A DNA stretch of 64,000 nt, taken from assembly GCA_023301765.1 (NCBI GenBank), contig JALZUC010000022.1:1-64000 (forward strand), given 5' to 3'. Position 1 is the first letter of the stretch; each line of letters starts with the position of its first letter. The position numbers and the translations under genes are program-made. Positions 53,099-62,499 of the stretch are shown one piece after another. The DNA comes from Akkermansiaceae bacterium. GTDB lineage: Bacteria; Verrucomicrobiota; Verrucomicrobiia; Verrucomicrobiales; Akkermansiaceae. The notes beneath the pieces are model-generated. The model saw nothing but the letters and a program-made list of their open reading frames with translations. It was not told the origin of the DNA and did no database searches.

Positions 53099-53533
53099 TT
53101 ATTGGTTAATAGTTGTATTGGGGATTTTTACCCGTGATGGGACATCCTTAGGGTTAAAGCCAGCCTGAATTAAAGCATTTTGAACACGGATAAAACGCTC
53201 AAGGGGCAGTGCTTTATCGGGCTCTAGCTCTAGACGGCGGTCTGGGTAAAGTTTACGGAATTGTTCCAGATATGTCACTAGTAGCGAGTCATCTATTCTA
53301 GTGGCATCTAGTGTAATTAGGCCTTCAGCGGAAATGGCAAGCACAGCGGCAGGCTCTACCACAGCACTTGTCAGCTTAGAGTCCTGCACCAGTGCTAACT
53401 GGATATCCATAATCGGGCGTTTCTTCTTAGGGGCAAACTCGAGGGCAAAGTAGATTAACAAAATAGCCATGATGTCGATCAGAGGAATGATCGGCACAGG
53501 AGGTATTTTACGTTGGACGCGCTGAAATTCCAC
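53099..53533 (-). CDS. ExbD/TolR-type biopolymer transport protein
   Basis: A 144-aa protein with one N-terminal transmembrane segment (IIPLIDIMAILLIYFALEF) that includes the functional Asp (PLIDIMAILLIYF), followed by a periplasmic domain with RRLELEPDKALPLERFI. The motif PxIDxxxxLLIFF-like is typical of ExbD/TolR. It pairs with the ExbB gene (9 bp upstream). Confidence 0.87.
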   Translation of the reverse strand: MEFQRVQRKIPPVPIIPLIDIMAILLIYFALEFAPKKKRPIMDIQLALVQDSKLTSAVVEPAAVLAISAEGLITLDATRIDDSLLVTYLEQFRKLYPDRRLELEPDKALPLERFIRVQNALIQAGFNPKDVPSRVKIPNTTINQ

Positions 53534-53542
53534 GAGATAAAA

Positions 53543-54211
53543 TTACTTATTTTGACCAAAAAGATGCTGATGACAAGCTGAAGTCACCTTACCCAAGAGT
53601 ACCTCAAGGCGTACTGCCATAAGCTCGATTTTACGGCCAAAGTGGCTGTGCGCAATCACAGTAGGAACAGCCACTGCTAGACCCGCTACAGTAGTGTTTA
53701 GTGCCATAGCGATTCCCTGCCCTACGCTGGCCTGGTCTGCATCAGTGCCTACATTATCAAAGACAACTACCAGACCACTGGCGGTACCTAACAAACCAAG
53801 TAAGGGAGCGATGGTAATGACCACCTCAAGTGTTGCCATACCGGTATTCATCTTCACAATTTCCTCCCTTGCTGCTGATTGAACTGCTTCCTGCACCTCC
53901 ACCTGTGTGCGGCCAGCATTATGAAACGCTTGCTGACAAAGGCGAGCAAGGGACGTTTCTCCGGCTTGAAACTCCTTTTGAAGACCTTCAATATTACCCT
54001 CATGTAAATGTTCCTCGATCTTCTCAACCTCGGCGGCTAGTTGATCAGGGATAATTAATGACTTAGATAGTGTCATGAGTTTATAAGTCACCACGGTAGC
54101 TGCTATTACTGAGCAGATGAGAATGGGTAACATAAACACTCCCCCATTTTTGAAGAAGTTCCACACCGTCTCCCACGCCGTGGGATCAGAGCTTGCGATA
54201 AAGGTTTCCAT
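53543..54211 (-). CDS. MotA/TolQ/ExbB proton channel protein
   Basis: A 222-aa membrane protein with three hydrophobic segments (GGVFMLPILICSVIAATVVT, GMATLEVVITIAPLLGLLGT, LNTTVAGLAVAVPTVIAHSH). The LGLLGTASGLVVVF and GIAMALNTTVAGLAVA motifs match the family, with the Thr residues of the proton path present. Acts with ExbD and TonB to energise outer-membrane transport. Confidence 0.92.
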   Translation of the reverse strand: METFIASSDPTAWETVWNFFKNGGVFMLPILICSVIAATVVTYKLMTLSKSLIIPDQLAAEVEKIEEHLHEGNIEGLQKEFQAGETSLARLCQQAFHNAGRTQVEVQEAVQSAAREEIVKMNTGMATLEVVITIAPLLGLLGTASGLVVVFDNVGTDADQASVGQGIAMALNTTVAGLAVAVPTVIAHSHFGRKIELMAVRLEVLLGKVTSACHQHLFGQNK

Positions 54212-54321
54212 ATTCGTTTACTTAGTTTGGGCTACTCATGAGATGCACTGCGGCAGCGGCATGATCCAGCTGTAAATTGCGCATTGTTAAATTATTCAGT
54301 AATATCGCTCTTATTCAGAGT

Positions 54322-55578
54322 TTAGAAATAAAAGTTATAAATCAGTTCCAGCGATTCATCCTGAAGTTCTTTTTTTACCGAAGATGACATTTTAGGTAGT
54401 TTAGTCTGGCGGATGGCTCGCTGAGTGAAACCCGTCATAATATAACTAGCACCAATTACCTCTTGGAATTTCACACCAGATATCAGCCCTTTACTATCAA
54501 CATAAAAACGCACTGATACCACACCGGGTACGATGTGGTCACGGTGTTCATCACATTTTCTACGCCATTGTAGCTCTACAGCTTTACTGACCTGTGCTTG
54601 ATAACGCCCTAATGCTGAGTTTTTAACATTAAGGGCACTTTTACCACTTCGGGAAATAGAGCCTGTAACTCTGGTTTTACGCGAAAGCCCACGGAAGCCG
54701 TCTTTCTTAGGTGTCTGCTCAGTAGCGTCACCCTGCCCGTCATTTTTTGATCCTAGGTTTGGTTTTTCCTTTGGCGCCTCATCTCGCTTAGTTTTATCCT
54801 GAATGGTAGACTTCCCTACACCATTATCCGCAGTCGGCCTCAGCTCCCCTTCGGCAAGGTGTTTATTTTTAATTTTAGCCGCGCTACCACCACCTGGTTC
54901 AGGCTGTATAAGCGCTGGTTTTTGATCAATAGTTTCTGAATCCTTCCTTGCTGTAGCCTCTTGAGGCCGCTCAGTTTCATCGCCTATTTTATCCATTCCC
55001 ACAGAGCCATCTACATGCCTGCGCTCTACGGTTTCTACGTGACCGGGGTGTAGAGGGGCAGCACCATTTTGGCTAGGAGTGTTAGGTTTATTTACTGCAG
55101 AAGGCGGAAGTTCAGATGCTGCGCGAGTATCACGCTCACCTAAAATATCTGTGTGTGCATCTGGAGTTCCTTCTTGATCGGTTGATGTGCGAGCAAAGCG
55201 CTGTTTTTGCTCAGCTAGAGTTTTACGTTCGGTAGGTTTAGTTTGTTCTGGTTTTGCGATGGCTCGGGGTGTCGCCGGGGGCTTTAACTCAGCTGGTAGA
55301 GGTGGCGTATCCTTAGGTCTTGTCGGCGGCACTGGCGTTGGTTTGGGCTTTAACTTGGCTAAGGGTGTTAGAGTATCTTGGGGAACCTTTTCGATTGCTC
55401 TAAGAATTACAGTCACAGCCTGCTCAGGAGGTAGTTTTTTTTCAGGAACAATAGGTTTAAAAACGGCTACCTCTAGAATGATGACAGATACCCACGAGGC
55501 GAGAATAAGGCCATGCACAGCGAGCGCCACCAAGAGAGAGAGGGCGGCGCGCTTTTGTATAAGGCTAAGCTGATTCAC
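54322..55578 (-). CDS. TonB-type energy transducer
   Basis: A 418-aa protein with one N-terminal transmembrane helix (LSLLVALAVHGLILASWVSV), a long Pro/Lys/Thr-rich periplasmic spacer (residues 50-320), and a C-terminal domain of about 90 residues (GRYQAQVSKAVELQWRRKC, VSVRFYVDSKGLISGVKF) similar to TonB/TolA C-termini. It opens the minus-strand run with exbB and exbD. The spacer is longer than in typical TonB. No periplasmic PxxE-box is certain. Confidence 0.8.
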   Translation of the reverse strand: MNQLSLIQKRAALSLLVALAVHGLILASWVSVIILEVAVFKPIVPEKKLPPEQAVTVILRAIEKVPQDTLTPLAKLKPKPTPVPPTRPKDTPPLPAELKPPATPRAIAKPEQTKPTERKTLAEQKQRFARTSTDQEGTPDAHTDILGERDTRAASELPPSAVNKPNTPSQNGAAPLHPGHVETVERRHVDGSVGMDKIGDETERPQEATARKDSETIDQKPALIQPEPGGGSAAKIKNKHLAEGELRPTADNGVGKSTIQDKTKRDEAPKEKPNLGSKNDGQGDATEQTPKKDGFRGLSRKTRVTGSISRSGKSALNVKNSALGRYQAQVSKAVELQWRRKCDEHRDHIVPGVVSVRFYVDSKGLISGVKFQEVIGASYIMTGFTQRAIRQTKLPKMSSSVKKELQDESLELIYNFYF

Positions 55579-55678
55579 GAGACGAGCTTAAATCTTCTGA
55601 GCAAAATCTCAAATTCTAAATCAATGAAGAATACTCGCCGTATTGACTTCCACCTCCCCACCCTGCACGGTTCTTTTT

Positions 55679-56626
55679 GTGAACATTGAAGTGGATAAAG
55701 TTGAGAGCCAGAGGATCGATCAGTTTCTGACCGTTTACTTACCAGATCTTTCACGTTCAAAAATTCAAACACTCCTAAAGTCAGGTGCTATCCTGCTTAA
55801 TGGAGCTAAAGCAAAGGCGAAGCAAACTATAGCTAACGGTGATACAATCTCAGTTTCCATTCCTGATGAAAATCCAACATCGGAAACACTGCCTCAAGAT
55901 ATCCCTTTGAACGTCTTATATGAAGATGATGAAATGATCGTTATTGATAAAGCCCCGGGGATGGTCGTACACCCGGCTGCTGGGAATACAGATGGCACTC
56001 TCGTTAATGCCCTTCTTTTTCACTGTAAGGGTAAGTTATCTGGTCTCAGTGGTTCGGATCTTGATGAAGAAATAGCTATTGATGCTCAGAGGCCAGGCAT
56101 TGTACATCGCCTAGATAAGGACACCTCTGGCTGCATGGTTGCGGCTAAAACAGATGAGGCCCACCGAGCATTAGCCGCACAGTTTGCTGCCCGTAGTAAT
56201 GAAAAGCGTTACCTAACTGTAGTGCAGAGCCAGCCTAACAAAAAAGAAGATACTATATTCACCCACATTGGCAGACACCCGGTCAACAGAATGAAAATGA
56301 CTGTGGTAAACCCTGGTAGTGGGAAAAGTGCTATCACAGACTACCGAGTGCTACACACTGCCTCAGATGGCACCTCTCTCATTCATTGTGACTTACATAC
56401 AGGTAGGACGCATCAGATACGTGTTCATATGGTTCACCTAGGCACACCTATTCTTGGTGATCCTATTTATGCTAAACCAGCTAGGCAGCCCCAACAGCCA
56501 GGCAGACTTATGCTACACGCATGGCAACTAGTAATAGACCACCCTAAGACAGGAGAAAGAATGGCTTTTCAGGCTGAAATTCCAGAGGATTATCTACCGT
56601 GGACGAGCGCTTCAGGAGTCTGTTAA
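55679..56626 (+). CDS. RluD-family pseudouridine synthase
   Basis: Converts uridine to pseudouridine, in 23S rRNA for RluD. 315 aa from the GTG at 55679; the frame is open to 55643 but the extension lacks family character. An S4 domain at the N-terminus (QRIDQFLTVYLPDLSRSKIQ) is followed by the catalytic domain with GIVHRLDKDTSGCMVAAKT (catalytic Asp) and the C-terminal HTGRTHQIRVHMVHLGTPILGD-type motif. Divergent from tonB. Confidence 0.92.
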   Translation: MNIEVDKVESQRIDQFLTVYLPDLSRSKIQTLLKSGAILLNGAKAKAKQTIANGDTISVSIPDENPTSETLPQDIPLNVLYEDDEMIVIDKAPGMVVHPAAGNTDGTLVNALLFHCKGKLSGLSGSDLDEEIAIDAQRPGIVHRLDKDTSGCMVAAKTDEAHRALAAQFAARSNEKRYLTVVQSQPNKKEDTIFTHIGRHPVNRMKMTVVNPGSGKSAITDYRVLHTASDGTSLIHCDLHTGRTHQIRVHMVHLGTPILGDPIYAKPARQPQQPGRLMLHAWQLVIDHPKTGERMAFQAEIPEDYLPWTSASGVC

Positions 56627-56664
56627 ACATTGAAACTAATACTGCATCACAGTAACTTCACTCC

Positions 56665-56919
56665 ATGAACGACGAATCACTTATCGAGTCCTTGCTACCG
56701 GCCGTGAAACAGCAAATGGAGTCTACACAAACTCCCTATGTAAAAGAAACATTTACTCGACTGGTCGAAAAAGAGGCCTTCAGCCCAAACGATGCACTTG
56801 AGGCAATAGCCCTGTGCCTAGCAGATGAGTCTAACCGCATGTTTATCGATAAGCGTAACTTTGATGAGACGCGCTATCGTGAGCTACTTATAGCTCTTCC
56901 TGATTCACTCGATGATTAG
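56665..56919 (+). CDS. Small hypothetical protein
   Basis: An 84-aa acidic protein (NDESLIESLLPAVKQQMEST, KEAFSPNDALEAIALCLADE) with helical character. It starts 38 bp after the pseudouridine synthase gene, so the two may be cotranscribed. Convergent with rbfA (5 bp). No function known. Confidence 0.65.
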   Translation: MNDESLIESLLPAVKQQMESTQTPYVKETFTRLVEKEAFSPNDALEAIALCLADESNRMFIDKRNFDETRYRELLIALPDSLDD

Positions 56920-56924
56920 AGTTC

Positions 56925-57293
56925 CTAAGCTTTTGGCTCTGGATCCTCTTCAGGTGCCTTGGGTAGCTTATCGACTTCATCAAGGATATTTACCATCTCC
57001 ACACCACGTTCCGCAGACTGATCAATACGGAAATCTAGGATAGGTGTGCAGCGTAAGACTACTCGCTTAGCCACGCGGCTCTGAATCAAGCCCCGCTTTT
57101 GGCCAAGCTGCTCTAGAACTTTATTGTGATGTCCACCGAGCACCCCTACAAAGACCTTTGCCTCACGCAGATCCTGCGTGATCTCTACAGCGCTGACTGT
57201 GACGAGTGCACCACTAAACTCGAAATCACGTGCCAGCACAGTGCTGATTTCACGGCGAAGTAGTTCGTTTATTCTATCGAGTCTTTGGCTCAC
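56925..57293 (-). CDS. rbfA: Ribosome-binding factor A
   Basis: Matures the 5' end of 16S rRNA on the 30S subunit. The 122-aa protein has the single KH-like domain: RINELLRREISTVLARD, VTVSAVEITQDLREAKVFVG and FRIDQSAERGVEMVNIL. Short Glu/Pro tail. Third gene of nusA-infB-rbfA, 12 bp after infB. Confidence 0.93.
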   Translation of the reverse strand: MSQRLDRINELLRREISTVLARDFEFSGALVTVSAVEITQDLREAKVFVGVLGGHHNKVLEQLGQKRGLIQSRVAKRVVLRCTPILDFRIDQSAERGVEMVNILDEVDKLPKAPEEDPEPKA

Positions 57294-57305
57294 TAAATTA
57301 TTTAG

Positions 57306-59438
57306 TTAGAGGGTCTGTGGGATCTTCTCCAGAACGTAGCACTGGATAATATCACCTTCTTCGTAGTCACTGAACTCACCTAGACGGATACCACACTCAA
57401 TACCCTGCTTAACTTCATCCACCTCATCCATGTGGCGGCGAAGCGTGGACATTTTACCATCAAATACTGGTACCTTACCCCGGAGCACACGAGCGTGCGC
57501 TGTGCGGGTAACTTTACCATCCTTGATGATACAACCGGCAGCACGGCCTTTACGCACCTTGAATACTTGCTTAACATCAGCGTGACCAATAATTGTCTCA
57601 CGAGTTTCTGGATCAAGTAGTCCAAGCATGGATTCCTCTACAGTATCAAGAAGCTCATAAACTACGGAGAAGAGTTTGATCTGAGTGTCATCACGTTTAG
57701 CTGCTCTAACAGCATTACTTTCCACCTTAGTGTTAAAGCCTAAAACAACGGCACCGGATGATGCGGCCATCAAGATATCAGACTCTGTAATGGCACCAGC
57801 AGCGGCACTGATGAAGCGAGGCTCCACCTTGTCACTCTTGATTTCCTCTACAGCATTTTGAATAGCTTGCACAGATCCCTGCACGTCACCTTTAAGAATG
57901 ATGTTGAGCTGGGCCTTATTATCACCCTGCACCATGGATAGAAGGTCTTCCATTCGGCTCATCTTAGGACGTTGCAGACGATCGTTACGCTTACCTTCCT
58001 GACGTTCCTCAGAGAGCTTTTTAGCAGCGCGCTCGTTTTTCATTTGCACCATCTCATCACCTACATGCGGTAGTTCGGCAAATCCGATTACTTCCACTGG
58101 AGTGGCTGGGCCAGCTATTTTGACTGACTCACCCCGGTCATTAAACATGCTCTTCACCTTACCTGCATATGGACCACAAATAAATGGAACACCTACTTTA
58201 AGTGATCCTGCACGCACCATAACAGTGGCTGTAGGTCCTTTACCAGGCTGGATACTTGCCTCTATAACAGATGCACGTGCGTTAGCCTTAGGATTAGCTT
58301 TTAGCTCTAGAACTTCGGCCTGTAGAGCCATTAGTTCTAGTAGCTCATCCATGCCTTGACCTGTAATAGCAGATACTTCCACACATTCGATGTCACCACC
58401 GAAATCTACTGGCTGTAGCTCGTGCTCCATTAGCTGTGTCTTAACGCGCATAGGATCAGCTCCCGGCGTATCACACTTATTAATAGCTACGATGATTGTT
58501 TTCTCTGCCTTTTTAGCGTGCTGGATGGCTTCCTTAGTCTGTGGCATAATGCCATCATCAGCAGCTACTACAAGCACGACAATGTCAGTAACGTCAGCAC
58601 CACGGGCACGCATTTCTGTGAAAATAGAGTGACCAGGTGTGTCAATGAAGCTGATTGGGTGGCCATTGTGCTCTACGCGGTAAGCCCCAATGTGCTGAGT
58701 GATACCACCTGCTTCACCTTTGGTAACACGGCTCTTACGGACGTAATCTAGTAGTGAAGTTTTACCGTGATCAACGTGCCCCATAAAGGTGATGATCGGA
58801 GCTCGGTATTCAAGTTTTTCTTCAGGCTCATGTTCTACAGCTTTAGGCTCCTTGATCTTTTTCTTTTCCTTGTGAACACCGCCGCCCTTCTCACGCTTTT
58901 CGCGCTCGAAGACAAAACCGTGCATATCACAGAGCTTCTCTGCAATCTCAGGCTCAATCGCCTGATGGGGAGCTACAAAAATTTCGAGCTTAATGAGATC
59001 TGCCATCAGCTGGAATGGCTTAAGATCCATAAGGTCAGCTAAATCACTTACTATGATGGGAGGTTTAATGGTAATGAGCTTACCCTCCTTGACCTCTGCT
59101 TGTTTATCATCACTCTCGTCTGATGCTACTTCGTCAGACTTATCAGCAGCAGCTGCTTTATCCGTAGTAAATTCATCAACATCCCTTTTAAGGACTTTTG
59201 AAATAGCTGGTAGAGGCTTATTAGCACCACCCTTTTTCTTGATTACTGAGGTCTTTTTCTTAGTCCCCTCATCTTCAAAAATATCTAATGCCTCCTTTTT
59301 CTGAGCATCCACTGTCTTTACCTTGGAAGCCTCCTCGAGACGTTGGCGCTCACGACGTGAGAGCTTTTTCTCAGGATTCTCATCAATAAGATTGAGAGTT
59401 TCCTTTGTTTTTTTTGGTTTGTCGCTGGAATCTGCCAT
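57306..59438 (-). CDS. infB: Translation initiation factor IF-2
   Basis: The 710-aa GTPase brings initiator tRNA to the 30S subunit. An acidic/Lys-rich N-terminal region (1-150), then the IF2-N-type segment (IIVSDLADLMDLKPFQLMAD), and the G domain with GHVDHGKTSLLDYVRKS, DTPGH, and INKCDTPG. The C-terminal domains contain KGDVQGSVQAIQNAVEE and VYELLDTVEESMLGLLDPE. Shorter N-terminus than enterobacterial IF-2 but otherwise complete. Confidence 0.96.
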   Translation of the reverse strand: MADSSDKPKKTKETLNLIDENPEKKLSRRERQRLEEASKVKTVDAQKKEALDIFEDEGTKKKTSVIKKKGGANKPLPAISKVLKRDVDEFTTDKAAAADKSDEVASDESDDKQAEVKEGKLITIKPPIIVSDLADLMDLKPFQLMADLIKLEIFVAPHQAIEPEIAEKLCDMHGFVFEREKREKGGGVHKEKKKIKEPKAVEHEPEEKLEYRAPIITFMGHVDHGKTSLLDYVRKSRVTKGEAGGITQHIGAYRVEHNGHPISFIDTPGHSIFTEMRARGADVTDIVVLVVAADDGIMPQTKEAIQHAKKAEKTIIVAINKCDTPGADPMRVKTQLMEHELQPVDFGGDIECVEVSAITGQGMDELLELMALQAEVLELKANPKANARASVIEASIQPGKGPTATVMVRAGSLKVGVPFICGPYAGKVKSMFNDRGESVKIAGPATPVEVIGFAELPHVGDEMVQMKNERAAKKLSEERQEGKRNDRLQRPKMSRMEDLLSMVQGDNKAQLNIILKGDVQGSVQAIQNAVEEIKSDKVEPRFISAAAGAITESDILMAASSGAVVLGFNTKVESNAVRAAKRDDTQIKLFSVVYELLDTVEESMLGLLDPETRETIIGHADVKQVFKVRKGRAAGCIIKDGKVTRTAHARVLRGKVPVFDGKMSTLRRHMDEVDEVKQGIECGIRLGEFSDYEEGDIIQCYVLEKIPQTL

Positions 59439-59526
59439 GCTGGATATAATTAAGTGGGAAGGAGGTCTTTGGAAATGTGCGTGCAGCTGTTTTTATTAAA
59501 CTGCGTAGAGATCAATCAAGTGTCTG

Positions 59527-60816
59527 TTAGGCGTCAGCCTTATCATTAGGTGCTGAGTCTTCACCAGGGATAACTACCTTGCTAAGTATCTCAGCTGCTT
59601 CCTCCTCGGATACCTCCAAGGCTTGAGCAATATATTCGGCGGGCATTTGTGCTACAAGTTCAGCGGTAGCACCACCGGCGCGGAAAAGCTTATCTGCCAT
59701 TTCATCATCTAGACCAAGCTGACCACCCAATGATGATGCAGCATCACCCACACGGGCTTCAAACTGTTCGTGCTGAGTTTCATCTTTACTGACCTGAACA
59801 TCCCAGCCCATAAGTTTAGCTGTAAGCCTTGCATTCTGACCTCGACGCCCGATTGCTTTACTAAGTTCTTCTTCATCTACAGTGACTGAGACGACTTTGT
59901 TTTCCTTATCGAGCTTGATAGTCCGAATATTAGCAGGCTTAAGAGCATCAACTACGAAAGTGGCAGGATCATCTGACCAACGGATAATATCTACTTTTTC
60001 GTTGTTCAGCTCGCGAACAATATTTTTTACACGCGCTCCACGAAGCCCTACACAGGCTCCTACTGGATCTACTTTTTCATCATTACTACCCACAGCAACC
60101 TTAGTACGGTAGCCTGCTTCACGAGCAATACCGCGGAGCTCCACTGTATTGTCTGCGATTTCTGCAACTTCAGATTCAAAGAGACGGCGCACAAAGTTCG
60201 GGTGGCTACGTGAGAGTATAATCTCAGGTCCACGTGCTTCATTTTCCACGGCTACTACATAAACGCGAATGCGATCACCGATGTTGTAGTCTTCTGTTAC
60301 TACACGTTCGCGTGATGGGATACGGCCTTCAAATTTTCCAAGATCAATTAACACATCGCTTTTTTCAAAACGACGCACTGTGCCACTGACAATATCTCCA
60401 GCACGGTCTTTAAATTCATCATAGATCATTTCTTTTTCAGCCATACGCAGTCTCTGCATCATTGTCTGTTTAGCAGTTTGTGTTGCTATACGGCCGAAGT
60501 CTTTAGGTGTGACGTTAAAGTCTACTGAATCACCAAGCTCTGCATCAGGCTTGCTTTTACGAGCAAGACTAACAGGCACCTCATTAAACTTATCTACATA
60601 GTCGTCATCAGCCACTACCTCAAGAGCTGCAAAAATAACGGCGTCACCTCTTTTAGCATCCACATCTGCGCGGATTTTCTCGATGGCATCTGCACCGGGA
60701 ACCGTCTTTCTGTAGGCGGAAATGAATGAAAACTCGAGTGCGGCAAGGACCTTATCACGGTCGATACCTTTTTCTTTTTCATAGTAGTCAATGAGAGCGA
60801 CGATGTCGTTGGTCAT
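59527..60816 (-). CDS. nusA: Transcription termination/antitermination factor NusA
   Basis: The 429-aa protein has the N-terminal RNA polymerase-binding domain, an S1 domain at about 135-200 (GDIVSGTVRRFEKSDVLIDL), KH1 and KH2 domains (GVCVG-like GACVGLRGARVKNIVREL, SKAIGRRGQNARLTAKL) and a helical C-terminal domain with HhH-like QMPAEYIAQALEVSEEEA. First gene of the run; no rimP precedes it, unlike many bacteria. Confidence 0.95.
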   Translation of the reverse strand: MTNDIVALIDYYEKEKGIDRDKVLAALEFSFISAYRKTVPGADAIEKIRADVDAKRGDAVIFAALEVVADDDYVDKFNEVPVSLARKSKPDAELGDSVDFNVTPKDFGRIATQTAKQTMMQRLRMAEKEMIYDEFKDRAGDIVSGTVRRFEKSDVLIDLGKFEGRIPSRERVVTEDYNIGDRIRVYVVAVENEARGPEIILSRSHPNFVRRLFESEVAEIADNTVELRGIAREAGYRTKVAVGSNDEKVDPVGACVGLRGARVKNIVRELNNEKVDIIRWSDDPATFVVDALKPANIRTIKLDKENKVVSVTVDEEELSKAIGRRGQNARLTAKLMGWDVQVSKDETQHEQFEARVGDAASSLGGQLGLDDEMADKLFRAGGATAELVAQMPAEYIAQALEVSEEEAAEILSKVVIPGEDSAPNDKADA

Positions 60817-60899
60817 GGCTTGGTCTTGCGTTGATTAAATAATTACTTGAGTAAGGGCTGATGCCCTATTTGATGAAAGTGACGGTATCACCTCTCGAC

Positions 60900-60925
60900 A
60901 AAAAAGAGTGGGTCTAATGACCCAC
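60900..60925 (-). terminator. Intrinsic terminator on the minus strand upstream of nusA
   Basis: A 7-bp perfect stem (GTGGGTC / GACCCAC, loop TAAT on plus) is followed on the minus strand by TCTTTTTT. It ends a transcript coming from the right, in a region without a protein gene, or attenuates the nusA operon. Confidence 0.7.
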
Positions 60926-61085
60926 CCCCGAACGTTCGTAGAGCTGACGAACGGTTCATTACTGTGAATTACTATCACTGGCAAGTAGAAACTGAGCTTT
61001 TACCCTTGGTAATAGAGGGGCATGAATGCATTGGGTTTCTTTTTCGAGCGACCACACCAAAGCTATTAATAAAGCGCCTCATTTT
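60926..61085 (-). ncRNA. Candidate non-coding RNA or structured leader upstream of nusA
   Basis: This stretch has no protein gene but ends on the minus strand in a terminator (60900-60925). A second hairpin lies at 60930-60957 (GAACGTTCGT / ACGAACGGTTC with one bulge). An AT-rich stretch around 61080-61095 (minus CTATGTTAAAATG) could hold a promoter. It may be a small RNA or a leader controlling nusA-infB-rbfA. No known RNA family is recognised. Confidence 0.3.
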
Positions 61086-61202
61086 AACATAGAAAAAAAA
61101 AATCAGAAAGTGTGAGTTTTATCTTGCGTAATCACAGCTGATACGTATTTTGCCGCCGCGCCGCATCTCGTTAAGAGCTGCATCGCAAAAACCCAACAAA
61201 AA
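60926..61202. other. Intergenic region upstream of tRNA-Lys and nusA
   Basis: 277 bp; with 60817-60925 the gap between nusA and tRNA-Lys is 386 bp. It should hold the divergent promoters. Apart from the hairpins described at 60900-60957 I see no gene. Confidence 0.4.
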
Positions 61203-61275
61203 GCGCAGATAGCTCAGTTGGTAGAGCAGTTGGCTTTTAACCAATTGGTCCTGGGTTCGAGTCCCAGTCTGCGTA
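61203..61275 (+). tRNA. tRNA-Lys (anticodon UUU)
   Basis: A full cloverleaf: acceptor GCGCAGA/TCTGCGT (one G-U), D-arm AGCTCAGTTGGTAGAGC, anticodon loop CTTTTAA (anticodon TTT), T-arm CTGGGTTCGAGTCCCAG, discriminator A. CCA is not encoded. Confidence 0.97.
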
Positions 61276-61281
61276 CTTTAT

Positions 61282-61321
61282 AACCCGCTGTATCTTAACG
61301 GATCAGCGGGTTTCTTTTTTT
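61282..61321 (+). terminator. Terminator of tRNA-Lys
   Basis: A 9-bp stem AACCCGCTG / CAGCGGGTT with a 12-nt loop followed by a T-run (tcttttttt), 6 bp after the tRNA. Confidence 0.92.
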
Positions 61322-61348
61322 ATACCCGCTGGGAATTAAAGAGCTCCG

Positions 61349-62077
61349 TTAAGTGCGACGATAGAGTATAACAATAAGTCCAGCTAGGCTTATGAAGGCC
61401 GCAGATGATGGCTCAGGAATGGTGCTTACAGTGAGGTTATCTAGGTCAACTGTATTTACGCCAGTAGCGCTACCTGGTGTGGAGTTAGCAAACACTAGAC
61501 CCACAAATTGGTCGGTTCCATTGTAGTCAAAGCTAAAGGTTACAGCTGTTCCATTCCCTGTAATTTCTTGATTTACGCCAAGCTGATTAATCGAAGCGCT
61601 ACCTGTTGCTGTAGGATTACCCTGAGAATTAAAACCTCCATGAAGATCCAAGCTCACCGAATTCATGGAATCTACTCCATTCGCTGTAAATACCTGAAAA
61701 ACAGGATTTGAATTAGAATTCGGTGTTACGGGAAAACTGGCTACATCAACGGCTACAGTTATAGTTCCAGCAGTCCAGCCAGACGCATCAAGCCAGATGC
61801 CGGCACCTCGGTATCTATTTACCGTGGTATTCCCTAGAGAAAGGTCACCAGAGGCTATACTCACGCCATTGGTAGAACCAAACCATTCACCAACCTGAAT
61901 ATCTGGGGATTCCCCACCGAAAATATGAGCCTCAGTGCCTGAGGAGGCGAAAGCAGTGTTATCAAAGTTTTCAATAAAAATTACAGCTGCCTGAGATGAT
62001 AATGATAAGATAACTGTCACACCTGTGATGAGGGTTACATGTTTAAATCCTACTCTGTTAAAATCTACTTTGTTCAT
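61349..62077 (-). CDS. PEP-CTERM sorting-signal protein
   Basis: A 242-aa secreted protein with a signal peptide (residues 1-30, HVTLITGVTVILSLSSQAA) and a C-terminal PEP-CTERM signal: PEPSSAA starting near residue 221, a hydrophobic helix and the basic tail YRRT. The middle is a beta-rich Asn/Gly/Ser/Thr domain with VDLDNLTV, a concanavalin-like pattern. Such proteins are processed by an exosortase and delivered to the surface or matrix. No exosortase gene lies in the window. Confidence 0.88.
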   Translation of the reverse strand: MNKVDFNRVGFKHVTLITGVTVILSLSSQAAVIFIENFDNTAFASSGTEAHIFGGESPDIQVGEWFGSTNGVSIASGDLSLGNTTVNRYRGAGIWLDASGWTAGTITVAVDVASFPVTPNSNSNPVFQVFTANGVDSMNSVSLDLHGGFNSQGNPTATGSASINQLGVNQEITGNGTAVTFSFDYNGTDQFVGLVFANSTPGSATGVNTVDLDNLTVSTIPEPSSAAFISLAGLIVILYRRT

Positions 62078-62430
62078 GATGAAAAAATATTCAATTTACA
62101 ATTAAACGTAATATTTACTCTTATCAGACTATATATTGAAGATACATTTAAAAACGTAACAATAATATCTTTAGATATTCGGATTTAGAGCTGAACAAGC
62201 ATTGACGGGCCTACTTACAGGTGCAGGCCTTCCCTATCACCCGTAATTCTAGCCTAAAGTAATTCACTGGGATAGCCCAGTTTTAGATTATCACAAAAGT
62301 CATCACTCATTTGGTCGATAACTTTTCTTGTGTATTAGGTATAGGTATTACTGGTCTTTTATTTCTATAGATTTATTTATTTTTACATAATTAATAGTCT
62401 ATCAAGTTAAAGCTCTGCAACCACGGGCAT
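62078..62430. other. Intergenic region, 353 bp
   Basis: AT-rich spacer between the PEP-CTERM gene and the rpsA terminator; it should hold the PEP-CTERM promoter. No gene or strong hairpin is seen. Confidence 0.5.
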
Positions 62431-62467
62431 AAAAAAACGCCGCCGGAGGTTTCCCTCCGGCGGCGTG
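62431..62467 (-). terminator. Intrinsic terminator of rpsA
   Basis: A very strong GC-rich stem (ACGCCGCCGGAGG / CCTCCGGCGGCGT) with a 4-nt loop; on the minus strand it is followed by TTTTTT. It lies 33 bp past the rpsA stop. Confidence 0.96.
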
Positions 62468-62499
62468 ATAATTTCTTTTAGTTTGGTAGGACTAGGAGA

